Origin: Branchiostoma floridae
Taxonomy: Eukaryota > Chordata > Leptocardii > Amphioxiformes > Branchiostomatidae
DNA: 64,000 nt
Assembly (NCBI RefSeq): GCF_000003815.2
Contig: NC_049992.1
Span: 3,668,551 to 3,732,550 of the forward strand
Direction of reading: 5' to 3'
Shown: piece after piece, positions 1 through 11,313 of the stretch
How the letters are laid out: each line of letters starts with the position of its first letter
Position numbering within the stretch: position 1 is the stretch's first letter
Position numbers and translations under genes: made by a program
The notes under the pieces: model-generated
Database searches by the model: none
What the model saw: only the letters and a program-made list of their open reading frames with translations
Told to the model about the DNA's origin: nothing

Positions 1-3000
1 ACTTCAGCCGCTTGTACACGTAGCTGTAGGCGGGTTGGATACACACAAGGGCTTACACAAGAGAACAGTTACTCAAGCAATTGACTCTTATAGTAACTTA
101 TACATGTATGGCCTACTTTGGTCAGTACTGACCATGGTAAAATCCTAATTGATATCAGCCCTACAGCTGCGACTATGGCTAAACAGTCCTATACAGGAAT
201 GACAGTCTCTGCCACATGTAGGACACGTCTGTATGCTGACTCAGGTCTGTTGTGAAGCTCTTCTTTCTGGATCTGCTTTTCTGTCTAAGAGTCATTGCAT
301 GTTAAAAAATCACACATATCCGAACTCTGCCTCATTTTGCTTGTTTTTCTTGTGCAATGACTGTTGTTGCTGAAATCTACAAAATTCAAAATTGACATTT
401 TGGGACCATCAACTGTCACCAATATTACTATGCTACATCAATTTCTTCATTCTGGAGACAATGTGGTCAAAAACATCTTTTTCAAAAACATCTTCTTTAA
501 GAGGAATCATACCCAAATACAGCCAATACATATAGCTAATACAAGCCAGAATCTTATGACCAGTCTATTACTGTGAACTGCAGTACACGAGCAAACTGCA
601 AGGTGTCCTTACTGTGCAGCCCACTTGTTGGTGTTGATGTTGAAGGAGTCGATGACGTCCTGGAAGCTCATCACCATCTCGAACTTGCTCAGCTTGATGT
701 TCTTACAGGAGTCCCACAGGGGGTTTCCGTGTTCGTCCCTGCCGTTGTACGTCAGACTGCTCAGGATGCAACTCCCCTCCTAATGGGCACAATCAAATCA
801 TTCTTAAAACCCTATAAGAGCCTTCAAAAGCAAGGAGTCCCACAGGGGGTTTCCGTGCTCGTCCCTGCCGTTGTACGTCAGGCTGCTCAGAATGCAGCTC
901 CCCTCCTGGTAAGGACAATCAAGTGGTTCTTAAAACCCTATAAGAGCCTTCAGCAGCATGAACCAGCACTCATATAGTCATGTTCCTAGTTTAAATCATT
1001 TTACCAAGTAAGATTTGCACTATTAGAGTCAAGAAGTGGGGACAATCAAGCAATTCTCAAAACCCTCAAATAGTTTTGTGAAGACTGTTAAATGATGGTC
1101 TTCATGGTCTAAACCTGTATATATAATAGTGAGTGATGCTCATTGTTGACATATATGTAGTACTTACTGCACTTCTGAATGCATCACTCCCTCACTAAAA
1201 TACTGCTTCAGTCTGCAGTAACTACAATATATTATAAAATAAGAAGAGATAATAAGAATCCAATCGGGCAAAACATGCCCCAAACGTTTCTTCCCCCAGC
1301 ATCTGACTGTGCTGTTATCATATTGTGGCCACATGTCTTTGAGTGAATCAGACTCACCGCGAGCAGCCAGCATCCCACATACTTGTACAGCATCACCTTT
1401 CCCCAGATCAGCACAAATATGTACTTCTGTAGCCATGGCAACTCCTGAAGTAAACACAAATACAATAGTAGCCATGGAAACTACTGACTTGGAGGTAAAC
1501 TTGAACGTCGGGTCACCACACTTAACAAATCTACCACATACCATCGCAATAGTACGCTGCGTACTGAAGATATAACGGAAACGCACAAAACACAAACTTT
1601 AAAACTATACCTGTGTTTCATACAGATAATAATGGCAACTTCTGGAGTTAACAGAAACATTCAAATTTTTACTAAATTTTAGACTCGCTGTGTTCAACTT
1701 ACGAAGAATGACGGCTCCGTCATGTAATCGTCGTAATAGTACCCGTTCAGGACAGCAAACGCCACAGTGTAGCCCAGCCCAATAGCCATCCGCTTCAGCG
1801 CAGGAACAACACTAAAACAGCACGGAAATAGGACAGGTACGTTAGTTATGGGCTGCCCCCTAGTGGCATTTAAAGGAACTGCAGACTTTCTTTATTCATG
1901 GTATTTCAGGTTCATGATCTTAGAATTTGGTATGATAACTGACATGATTGTGAGGGTGCTAAAGGGTGTGACCTTCTTGAAAAAATCTAAACAACAAATT
2001 AAGATATTTCAATCTTAGGAGGATATATGCCTTACCTTTGTGACAAATTTCAACTCATTCGATGAAAGAATGACCCTGTTATAAAACCAATGACACTACC
2101 TCGTATGAAATCAACTGGGATAAGTAGTTGGGGTCTGACTTCTTAGCATATCCATGTACATTACCAATATGACCAAACTGAATACAATTATTGGTTTTGC
2201 TGTTACTAAATGTGTTTCAATATTGATTTCTGCACAACCTTTGTTCTTCATATATTTATGCAGAACGTGGATCTGTGAATGAAAGATGACGCTCACCAGG
2301 CCGGTCGTTTTCCCTCCGTGTTGTCGGTCAGTTTCCCCTCGATCATGTCCAGGTACATCCGCATAGGGAACTGGAAAAATATCAGAGTTAGACTCAGGTG
2401 TGCAGGAGGGAAGGATGAGTATGGGAATGAGGCTAGGGAGTACATTTGTGAAGATTAGACATCCAGGTATCGTTAAAATTGAAGAAGATTCACTCTTTAC
2501 TTCTGGATACTTTAAAAATTTTAATAGACGTTTCGAAAGGCATGCACCTTTCTTCATCAGTGAAAAGAAAATGAGCATATAGTACAGTAGGGGCATCTTC
2601 TCTGGGTAGTTTTAAAGAACGCTTGCAGATAGATGTGCAAAAGTTAAGGGTAACGAGTTGTTTGGTGTAATATAACCAGCTGCTGCCGCGCCGCATGCCT
2701 GCGAAGCTGGTGTGTTACGCCGAACAGCGGTTATACCGGCTATATAGATACAGATACATATCCATGAGCATATTCACTGAGGAAGAAAGGTGGATGCCTT
2801 TTGAAAGGTCTATCAAAATTTTTAAAGTATCCAGAAGTAAAGAGTGAATCTTCTTCAATTTTTTGAGGCCAGGGAGTGTTTGAAGGAATGAGCAGGAGTG
2901 ACTGACTGAAGCTGTAAGTGACTGAGTGAGGGAACAACTGAGAAGAGGGAATGAGGGACAGTGAATGATTGAATTTATAAAGAAAGGAGGGAGGGATTGA

Positions 3001-6000
3001 GGCTCAGGGAAATGACAGAGGGAGGGAGTGGTGGTAGGAAAGTGAATGATGGGACTGGAGAGTGAATGGAAAGGAAAGGATTTATGATTGTATAAAAAGG
3101 ATACAAACATTTGACATTGTATGTAAGATCGTTACGTGTGTTCCAAAGGCCTCCTCCAAAAGTAGTGCTTAGCCACTGATGGAGCTAACGTTACTCCGGC
3201 AAAAGAATATAGAAATTAATAAACATAAAACCTTTGAGTGTGACTTTTGATTTGCCACCCACAGAGAAGGAGTCAACTGTGAGAATAAAAAGGACTGGTC
3301 CTTAGTCTTCTCACTCCTTTGAAATCTTTTCCGGATGAATCACATGAAACAAGGGTTATCTTAGAGCACTGTAACAGTTATAGTACGGTTGTTTCTTCGC
3401 AGAATGGGCAAGAAGAATCGGATGTCAGCTATTGTTGAACAAGGCACTGAATGCACTCAAACACAATGAGTACAAAACAGTCCTTAGCCTCCATTCTTCT
3501 ACAACTGACAAAAACATCCACACGTCTGAATACCACAGGTCAGAGGTCATACACTAGCCAGATGGCACATGACCTTGGAACAATGCTCAAGGAGTCTATC
3601 AGCAACAATTGTTCAGCCCCAAACTGACGTCTATTTCCGCTTTAAAGAAAACTTTCAAAAGGCTAATGTTGCACAAGTCAGTACCACCTCTAGAGGTCAC
3701 CACATGGCAGATGGAACGCGACCTTGGGACAATACACAAGACAGCTCTATCAGGAACAGTTGTCCTGCTCCAAGGTGACCTTTTAGGTTCAGTTGAAACA
3801 TGATTCTCCATTCCATAGTTACCATGGCAATTGATGAAGCATTGCAGAACATGTCTTGTGCAGAAATTTTTCCTTGTGTGGCAGCTTTAGATTTGGAAGG
3901 TTAATTTTCAGGCAAATTTTTGGAATTGTACCAGTTAATATTGTGAGAAGTTGTTTGAGTTTGAGTTGTTCTTAAAGACACAGTACCTTACCCCCCCCTC
4001 CTGCACCCCCCCTGCAGTACTCACCTGTGGTCCGACCAGTACCCCCCCCCCCCCAAAGTGGAAGGAGTGCCCTGCCACCTCCAGCAGACTGGGAAGCCTG
4101 GTCAGTCCCAGCTGTACCCCCTACATTACCCCCCTAACTTACACCCCTAACTTACACCCCTAACTTACCCCCCTGATGCACCCCCCCCCCTGCGGTACCC
4201 ACCTGTGGTCCCACCAGCACCCCCCCAAAGTGGAAGGAGTGCCCAGCCACCTCCAACAGACTGGGCAGCCTGGTCAGTCCCAACTTCTTCTGATCAGCTG
4301 ACTGCTGGGCCTAATGAAAAACAAGTTTGAGGTTAAAAAATAATGCTACCGACTTTCACCTTTATTGGTGGGGTAACCAATATCTGTTGTTTGAGAAAAG
4401 GACATAGTTTCAAATTGCAATATTTTCAAAATATAAAAGTTTGAAACCGCTGTCCTTTGGCTCAATATCCCTATCTACCCTGAGTTGGGTAGATAGCTGA
4501 GCTGATATAGGTTATCCCGCAGATAAAGGTAACCTAGTACATACTAATAAAAATGCTTAATAACTGGAAAATCAACATATCGACAGAGTTTAAGGAGTTG
4601 TACCCTGACCAACACATACAATTTAAGGGAGTATAGACAAATTAGATCCAAATAAGCCTTCCTTCAAACCCCCTAGAGTTCCCCTTTAACTTTAAAACAA
4701 AGGCCTTACCGGATCCTTCCCGCCATCAAAGTGGTCAGTCACCAGCCCTGCAAACAGTATAACATATCAACAATGAATTACCAAATACCAACCAAGCCAA
4801 TAATCATTTAAAGCACCCAATCCTGTGCTAATGCATTGTGGGCACAATAAATAAAGGGGTCCATTTGTGGCATGTTTGTGTGTTCTTTTTAAGTGCTCAA
4901 AGTATGAAATAATGATACAAAATGTGCTAGTATGGTGAAGTAAATGTCAATATTGTAACTTACAATTGTTTTTTCCAGGACATTTCCAATTTCAATGCTC
5001 TAAAATTGTATAGGGGGGTCTTTGATTATAACTCTCGAAGAAATTATTTCCAGAATTTACACATTTTAAAGGGACAGATACGATTTAATTTTGGGCACCG
5101 CTTTAGATGTTCACCTTACCGATGAGGCGTAGAGTCATGACGCAGTGTGGTGTGGTCCACATGACATCGTAAGTGTTGGAGGCACAGAAGTGGTACCCGG
5201 CTAGCAGGTAAGCCTGGAGGGACAACAACATACAAATGTACAACTATCATGGTTACAGAAAGTTTTCTAGAAACAATAGCAAAATAGATTCAAAATAATG
5301 TTCGCAGCGGTTTTATGTTTACGATTTTCGGAGTGGCCGCTTTACCGTAATCTCTAAACCAACGCAAACATCTTTTTCATTACAGAATGCGATTACAGTA
5401 TATGGCACTGACGTGAACTCAAAATTGCCGCGAGCACTCAAAGTCCATTTTCCCGCTACCACAAAATTAAAACCATGCATCTTAAATGCATTGAATTTCA
5501 CACTATTACATCAGATTCTGTCATCTCTACCTTTCTTCTTGTTGTTCACCATGTAAGTTTTCTTGCTGTTTCTACAGGAAGGTATACTTTTACAGAGAAG
5601 GTTGCTATACCCTTCCCCTTTAGCATTGTTTGAGGCACCTCGAGTAAGGCACTCCCATTTTAGGTCCCTTCTGAAAGACGGGTGCAGCCTTAAACGGAAT
5701 GCCCTTCCCAGGATTTGAAACACAGTCTCCCAGTTACCGAATCGAAACCAGAAACGCAACTGTGAGGCTGCTACCAGTTAAGCTACAGGGACATCCCTTT
5801 CTTAAGATACAAGAATTTAATTTGCTGGTTTTTGGGATTAGAGCATACTCCTGCAGTACAAAAAAACTACAGAATCTACCACTGAACTCACCATGTTGAA
5901 GACGAAGGCCAGCTGTACAGACAGAAGTTTTGGACCAATGATTCTCATCAGCATGTAGTTTGTGAAGACGCAGATGACATGGTGGATGATGTCAGTTCCT

Positions 6001-8024
6001 GCAAGTAGAAAAACACAACAGAACGCCAGTCAAACTCCTGACCCATGACCCATAACCCCTAACCCTGACAGTTCTCATCAGCAGGTAAGTTTGTGAACAT
6101 GCACATATCGTTACTAACATATGGTGGATGATGTACCTACAGATGGTTACAAATCCCAGGACCACAGTCAGACAGACTGAGTTTAACCTGCCCCAGAAGA
6201 CCATTCTGGGGACAGATAAAATCTGTTTCTGTGGCAGTCAGGGATAAACAAGTCCATTAGCCCGATTGTCCCGGCCATGTAAAAGTGCAGTTCGGGCAAG
6301 CAGAAGTGCTTCCCCACTTGTCCGACGGGCAAGTAAGAATTTCCAGATCTGACCCTTTCAAATTACCACAGTGTGACAGCACATGGGGCTGAATGCCTGC
6401 CTATATTGACCATGTCATTTTTAAGCCAGTAGAGACATTGATTTTGTTGTTGTTGCTGTCCTCGTTTTACGTCTATTATTTCGCTAGACGTGGTCTCTTA
6501 ACAAGAGTGAAAATTTATGAAAGTGAAAACACATAGAAAAATGTAATTCAACTTTCGGGCAAGTAAAAATTTGGTTTGGGCAAGTAAATTTTTAATGTAC
6601 TTGCCCGATAGGACAAGTGAATTTTTGAGAACTTGTCTAACCCTGTGTGGTCACTATCAACAGGATTCTTAATGCTTGATAAAACCATGTTACGGACCAC
6701 CAAAAATGGCAACATTGGTGTTGCATCAGAACTTTTGGTTTCGATATCTTGTGTTCTGTATTGTAATCTTTACAGGTCAAGGTTAAACTTTGTCATTTTG
6801 TTTTTCACCTGTAGATTGTGGGCTTTGTGAAAAGTTATTTCAAGCCTTGTGCACCCATTAATAACAGTACCCATTACTAACATTACCAACTCACCAAAGT
6901 GAAGCCTCTAGCCACTGAAGAAGCTGTACGCAACAAAACCGGTTTGGCAGGCTGAATAAAGGTTAAAAAACTTGAACTATGCGACTTCAGAAGTCTTACT
7001 GAGGTATGACTGTGGTGCGATAGATGTCGGTTAGCTGAGGAATGACATGAGTCCACACTAGGGGTGGGTACCGGTACAAAACCATTATTGTTGGACTGGT
7101 CCAGAAAAAAAACGGACCTGAAAAAATTTAGTGGACCGGATGTTGGACCTAATAGAAAATGAACATATCATACATGTATGAGCAGGCCTTCACATGTTTT
7201 GGGTCTTACTGGTCGAAGAAAATGACAAGAGTGAGTTTCTAGTCATTTCTACCAAGTTTCACAATCAATCGTCCACAGGCAGTTAGCCTTGTAGGAAATA
7301 ACACGCCCCTGGGAGTTGGAATCTCCATCAAACAGATTTCTTTGAGAAGATAAGGACCATTGTTTTTAGTATCACCCATTCACATGTTTTCACATACTGA
7401 ATCAGGTCCAGGTTCAGGTCCGGACCTGGACCTGACCCTCTGGACATGAACCGTACCTGAACATGAATTTTCTGTACCGGTACCCACCCCTAGTCCACAC
7501 TACTACCAACTCACCAAAGTTAGCGTACAGGATGCCCAGCCCTGTCAGAGTGAAGTAGATGTGGTGAAGAGTGGCTGACTTCCCGAACAGGAACTGGCGC
7601 TGGAAGAAGGCCAGGGGGTAACCTGCAAATAGATAATTTTAGTGCTGATCAGGCAAATGTCCTACCCCACTTGCCCGACTGGGCATGTAAGATTTTTCCA
7701 ATAATATTCAGGTCAACACAGAAAAATAGAGAAAAACAGAGAAGTGAAAATACATAGCAAAATGTCATTCAAATTTCGGGCAAGTAAATCTTTTATGTTC
7801 TTGCCCGATAGGCCATTCAAGTAAATTTCAAAAAACTAGTCCAATCCTGATGTTGTACTGTACAAAAAGTAATATAGCAGCAGATATACATATACACCGT
7901 GATAAAGAATTACCTGCCAATAAATAAAATCCATACCTGCGAGAAGACCTAGGATTAAGGTGAGGGAGGCCTCGTTGGTTCCTAGAGCACCTGCCAACGT
8001 CTTCACCAGCCCCAGGTCTGCCAT
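1..8024 (-). CDS. LPCAT3: LPCAT3/MBOAT5 lysophospholipid acyltransferase, 5' eleven exons (3' end outside window)
   Basis: Eleven coding exons on the minus strand, in order: 8024-7937, 7622-7515, 5998-5892, 5213-5120, 4747-4710, 4304-4203, 2370-2297, 1811-1703, 1444-1358, 779-613, 23-1. All junctions are GT-AG, phases agree, and the sum is 997 nt (332 codons so far; the human protein is about 487 aa). The start is the ATG at 8024 in the context GCCATGG; an in-frame ATG at 8039 has a poorer context. Recognisable LPCAT3 stretches are GYPLAFFQRQFLFGK (exons 1-2), AYLLAGYHF and PHCVMTLRLIG (exon 4), DHFDGGKD (exon 5), PSLLEVAGHSFHFGG (exon 6), LIWGKVMLYKYVGCW (exon 9) and FNINTNKWAA (exon 10). 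Family role: an ER multi-pass enzyme that puts polyunsaturated acyl groups on lysophosphatidylcholine. The catalytic His region lies beyond position 1 and cannot be judged. Introns 2, 3 and 4 carry MITEs and a SINE; two exons have nearby duplicated copies. LPCAT4/MBOAT2 is less likely because these stretches match LPCAT3. Confidence 0.93.
708..956 (-). repeat. ~122-bp tandem duplication over the 3' splice site and 5' part of LPCAT3 exon 10
   Basis: Two tandem units, about 708-829 and 830-956. Each holds, on the minus strand, an intron end, an AG acceptor and the first ~70 nt of exon 10 (EGSCILSSLTYNGRDEHGNP). The flank TTCTTAAAACCCTATAAGAG is repeated as well. Only the 708-829 unit continues into the rest of exon 10. 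In the other copy the exon sequence stops after GGGACTCC and runs into repeat flank. Confidence 0.85.
2475..2865. mobile_element. Inverted-repeat element containing a LINE 3'-end sequence (LPCAT3 intron 6)
   Basis: Arms of about 100 bp at 2475-2580 and 2763-2865 are inverted copies: ATTGAAGAAGATTCACTCTT on the left, AAGAGTGAATCTTCTTCAAT on the right. The sequence between them (about 2598-2760) includes AATATAACCAGCTGCTGCCG and CGGTTATACCGGCTATATAG. The same sequence recurs at 27060-27190, 37388-37440 and, inverted, at 54790-54920. The 26.7-kb copy follows a reverse-transcriptase tail, so I read this as a LINE 3' end with a foldback. Confidence 0.65.
2866..4024. other. LPCAT3 intron 6 remainder, no gene seen
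   Basis: Low-complexity GGGA-rich sequence at about 2880-3090 and C-rich runs at about 3990-4200. The short open frames here show no family signal and no splice-consistent joining to the gene. I see no coding exon apart from the exon-6 duplicate at 4025-4111. Confidence 0.5.
4025..4111 (-). pseudogene. Duplicated copy of LPCAT3 exon 6, in frame, possibly an alternative exon
   Basis: Downstream of exon 6 (4203-4304), about 95% of an 87-nt copy is preserved. It begins after an AG acceptor (ACAG, then CTGGGACTGACC), ends at CCACAG with a GTGAGT donor, and reads LGLTRLPSLLEVAGHSFHFG followed by GGGVLVGPQ. It lacks the first five to seven codons of exon 6. The G run is 13 nt against 7 in exon 6, an in-frame difference of two codons. 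Phase 0 at both ends would allow use instead of exon 6, or after it. It may equally be an unused duplication. Confidence 0.7.
5286..5500 (-). mobile_element. MITE-like repeat, family 'AAATGCATTTAA'
   Basis: On the minus strand this matches the repeats at 10136-10290 and 23397-23552. Shared blocks are TAAATGCATT, CGGGAAAATGGAC and GCAGCGGTTTTA. It lies in LPCAT3 intron 3. Confidence 0.6.
5525..5796 (-). mobile_element. tRNA-derived SINE
   Basis: On the minus strand, starting near 5790: an A-box-like GTAGCTTAACTGGTAGCAGC (5787-5768) followed by a B-box-like GTTTCAAATCC (5721-5711), the internal pol III promoter layout of a tRNA head. The rest runs to about 5525. It has no intact tRNA fold, so I do not call it a tRNA gene. 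Confidence 0.6.
6240..6643. mobile_element. TIR repeat, 'TTCGGGCAAGTAAA' family
   Basis: The ends CAGGGATAAACAAGT and ACTTGTCTAACCCTG are imperfect inverted repeats. The interior repeats CGGGCAAGTAA and CTTGCCCGATAGG. A second, truncated member is at about 7640-7848. The CAGGG ends resemble hAT-type MITEs, but I could not find a clean 8-bp target duplication. Confidence 0.6.
7059..7492. mobile_element. hAT-type MITE with 8-bp target-site duplication
   Basis: Terminal inverted repeats TAGGGGTGGGTACCGGTACA and TGTACCGGTACCCACCCCTA are perfect over 20 bp. The flanks are an exact 8-bp duplication, GTCCACAC, at 7051-7058 and 7493-7500. The 434-bp body has GGTCCGGACC-type repeats and no coding capacity. 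It lies in LPCAT3 intron 2. Confidence 0.9.
7640..7848. mobile_element. Truncated second copy of the 'TTCGGGCAAGTAAA' repeat
   Basis: Shares CACTTGCCCGACTGGGCA, AAATTTCGGGCAAGTAAA and TTCTTGCCCGATAGG with the repeat at 6240-6643. It lies between LPCAT3 exons 1 and 2. Confidence 0.6.
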
Positions 8025-8123
8025 GGCTCCTGCACACACCTGTTCAACTGCACCTGTTCAACTCAGACACACCTGTGTGGAGAGGAAAATGTACTGAGTC
8101 TTTTCTACTGGCAGCGTACTGAG

Positions 8124-8321
8124 GATATAGGAGAATTCTTTTTTACAACCAGTAGGTACTTACTTGGCTTACGTTTCGATGTCTCTCAGACACCTTCCTC
8201 AGAGCTTCTGACTGGAGTTCTGCTTCTCACCGCTATAAGTAGCCAATGTAGGTGGCACTTTTTAGGTTCACGTAAGCCAAGTAAGTACCCACTGGTTGTG
8301 AAAAAGAAGTCTCCTATATTC
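8124..8321. mobile_element. MITE with ~50-bp terminal inverted repeats
   Basis: The left end runs GATATAGGAGAATTC to ACTTACTTGGCTTACG. The right end runs CGTAAGCCAAGTAAGT to AGTCTCCTATATTC. The body contains GGAGTTCTGCTTCTC, also found in the split element at 31.85-32.34 kb. It lies just upstream of the LPCAT3 start. Confidence 0.8.
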
Positions 8322-8353
8322 TAATAGCATAATGAAATTATTTTCGGAAGTAG

Positions 8354-8445
8354 CGTACTTAGTCCAGTGGTTAGCGGCCCTGCCTCTGGAGCTAGAAGTA
8401 GAAGTCATGAGTTTGATTCCTACCGTGTATAGATGATGATCGTCC
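8354..8445 (+). mobile_element. tRNA-derived SINE head
   Basis: TTAGTCCAGTGGTTAGCGGC fits a pol III A box and GAGTTTGATTCCTA a B box about 50 bp later. The sequence does not fold as a full tRNA. Confidence 0.6.
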
Positions 8446-8609
8446 AATTCAAGCTTACCTCACCGCCACTGTTTTCCTTTTGACAACTTGCTATGTATGA
8501 ATGTATACAGAAAAGTCGAAAGCTAAAAATTGGAATAAATTTTGGTAAAGATCTTGGTGCATCTCCACCACTTAGGCAGACTGACTTTATAAACAACATT
8601 CATTAGTAG

Positions 8610-9041
8610 TAGTGGTGCGTACCTAAACTCATATTCAGGTTCAGGTCCGGATTCAAGTCCAGCAGTTCAGGTTCAGGTTCGGACTTGTAAGTCCGGACCT
8701 GAACCCATCATTGCGTGTTATGTGCGCTAGAATGTTTTCTTTTTCGAGGGGGAGGGGGGATGGTGCATATAAAATTGCATGTTAGCATGAACTGAAATGC
8801 AATTGTGAAAAATACATGCAAATTATATACAGCCAGTGTAAACACGAAATGTTTTTTGTCTTTTTCCAGTGCAAATTTCACTGTCTATGGAGGGTTTTAG
8901 ATGGTTTAGAACAAGAAAAGGGAATATAAGTGACAGATAGCTTTTTGCAAGTCCGGACTTAAGTCTGGACATTTAGGTTTTTTTTTGACTTGGACCTAAA
9001 CATTTTTAGGTCCAAGTCCGGGCTTTAGGTACGCACCACTA
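8610..9041. mobile_element. hAT-type MITE, related to the 7059-7492 element
   Basis: The TIRs TAGTGGTGCGTACCTAAA and TTTAGGTACGCACCACTA are perfect. Flanks ATTAGTAG (8602-8609) and ACTAGTAG (9042-9049) make an 8-bp duplication with one mismatch. The interior is again rich in GGTCCGGAC-like repeats, as in the element 1.1 kb to the left. Confidence 0.85.
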
Positions 9042-9480
9042 ACTAGTAGTATGCCTGATGGCACACAGTAGTCAGATTGATCTTCCTGGACTTCTTGACA
9101 GACAATATAATAACATACAGTACATACAATTTAATCATCAAATATTTACATACTATTATTATAGTTTCCTATATATAATATTATCCTAGTATTACCATTT
9201 GAGTAACATTAAAATCAGTCCTTACATGGTTTTTGTTATACACGTCCCTGCCCCAGTTTTGTTCTGCCCAATTGCAAGGAAAGATTGTTCTGTCCAAAGG
9301 TCCAGAAAAACCTGTTCAACAACGTCTCATATTTTGCATGCACACATTTAGTCAGGCCACCTGGCGGTCATTCTGGTAGTTTACTTCAATTTTCTAATCA
9401 TAAATGGTTCATCACAATCTTTTTTTACAGTCATAACAGTACAAACATATGAAAATAATTTCATCAGGTTGGTAGATCAT

Positions 9481-9541
9481 AGGATATAAGAGTTTTCTTT
9501 TACACAACTGCACAGTTGTGTAAAAGAAAACTCCTATGTCC
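9481..9541. repeat. Near-perfect hairpin (palindrome)
   Basis: AGTTTTCTTTTACACAACTG is followed almost directly by its inverse, CAGTTGTGTAAAAGAAAACT. The outer ends resemble the TIRs of the MITE at 8124-8321, so this may be a collapsed element left as two joined ends. Confidence 0.75.
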
Positions 9542-9696
9542 AATACAAAAATGGCCTGATAGTAATACAAGCAAATATGGGAGTCTCAGTATGTATATAT
9601 ATATATAGAAAATAGGGCCTACAGTCTAGTACGTTTCTGACATGATACTAAGCTTTGTTTCTTTACAACCCAGGTACACAGAGTGGCCAACTGTCC

Positions 9697-11275
9697 ATGA
9701 TGAGGAGAGGAGCTACAACTTGTGGTACAAGTAAAATTTTCCCTCTTGTTGGAATGGGAATGCTGTTTCTCATGATATATTCCCAGCCTTTAGTTAAGAA
9801 GCCTATTCCAGTCTACGCTGAGAGGGGTATAGAAGCCAGCAAACATATAAAACTACAGAGCCATAGGTGAGTTAGGCGGAAACACTCATATCACTGGGTT
9901 GCATCTTTCATTAACATTGGCATACAAATTTGTGGTGGCCTGGTTAGACAACTTTCTGTAAAAAAATGTGCCTTAGCTTAGTAATAGTATGACTAAATTA
10001 TACTTACTGTATTGACTTCGGACGCATTCAATTTGTACATGTACAGTGCAAATGAAATGTGAGCCTCCGTGGCCTATCTGTCAAAAGTGTGCCCAAACAT
10101 GGATTTGGTGTGCCAGTGTGACAACATCTGGATATACTGTAAATGCATTTAATTTCGCGGAGATTTAATTTCGCGGTAGCGGGAAAATGGACTTTTTGCG
10201 GTGGTTTTAATTTCGCGGTAGCATCATGCGCTGTACTAGTAGTCTCTTACTGTTATGGAAGAATGTTCGCAGTGGTTTTAAAGTGTTCTTTTGGTGCAAG
10301 TTACTTTTGGGTGACCTTATACACCAGTTCAAGTTGACCCAAAAGTGTATTTTGGGCCCTGTGATTTAATCACGCTTCTATACGGCCTGCCCTACATAAT
10401 GTTGGTGCCTACTAGTAGAGAGGCCCCAGACAGCAGAGTTTGTTTTTTTAATTCTTAAGTTAAGATTTAAGAATTTTTCTTCCAGGGCTGAAGAGCAGTC
10501 GACAGTGAGTCCAAGACAAGTGCAGGAGAATGTCTCAGGTTCTTGTGTTCCGCGGGAGACGTTTGTCTTCACGAAGGGCCACAAGACGGGCAGTACCACC
10601 ATGGTCAACACCTTCCAGCGCTACACCATCTACCACAACCTAACAGTACTTAATATTTATTTTTTTTTACTCAATGGTCACCACGTAACAAGGCCTGAAG
10701 GCCACTCAAGGTTACGGGTTACATGATTGGAACTGTACAGCATCTAGGTCAGAAACATCATGATTGAGACCAGCCCAATTGCTCACTATGAGTGAGGACT
10801 CAACTGACCCAATAGGCGAAGCAGGGGTTACGAGTGCTGCTCGGGAGATTCCCTACCCCTATTTTGGCCGGAATGGACACATACCATTGTTTTTTTAAAT
10901 AAAGCTAAACTGGACAAAAACGAGTGTGAGGCGAAATTTATTCTTCATACAAATCATAGGCACTGTACTTAATAACTGCTAAGGTTACAGATTGATTAAT
11001 CAAGAGGTTGATTATGATTGAAAGATCAATTGATGAAATTGATTGATTGGTGTACCCAGAGCCTCTCCAAAAAGCAGTGGCCTGTGAGCCAGCTCTGGTA
11101 AAGAAAATACTCTAACTCTAAGTAAAAAACTTGATTGATTGATCAATTATTTAATTGATTGGTGTACCCAGAGCCTCTCCAAAAAGCAGTGCCCGGAAAC
11201 TGAGAGAGCCGGGTAAGAGTAAAGAGTCTAACTCTAAATAAAATTGATCAATTGATTGACTGACTGACTAACTGG

Positions 11276-11313
<38 letters not shown>

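Noticed and set aside
573-977. 134-codon plus-strand open frame with an internal repeat
   Set aside because: Antisense of LPCAT3 exon 10 and its tandem copy.
5690-5796. tRNA gene on the minus strand
   Set aside because: A- and B-box-like motifs only; no cloverleaf arms or anticodon stem could be drawn. Treated as a SINE.
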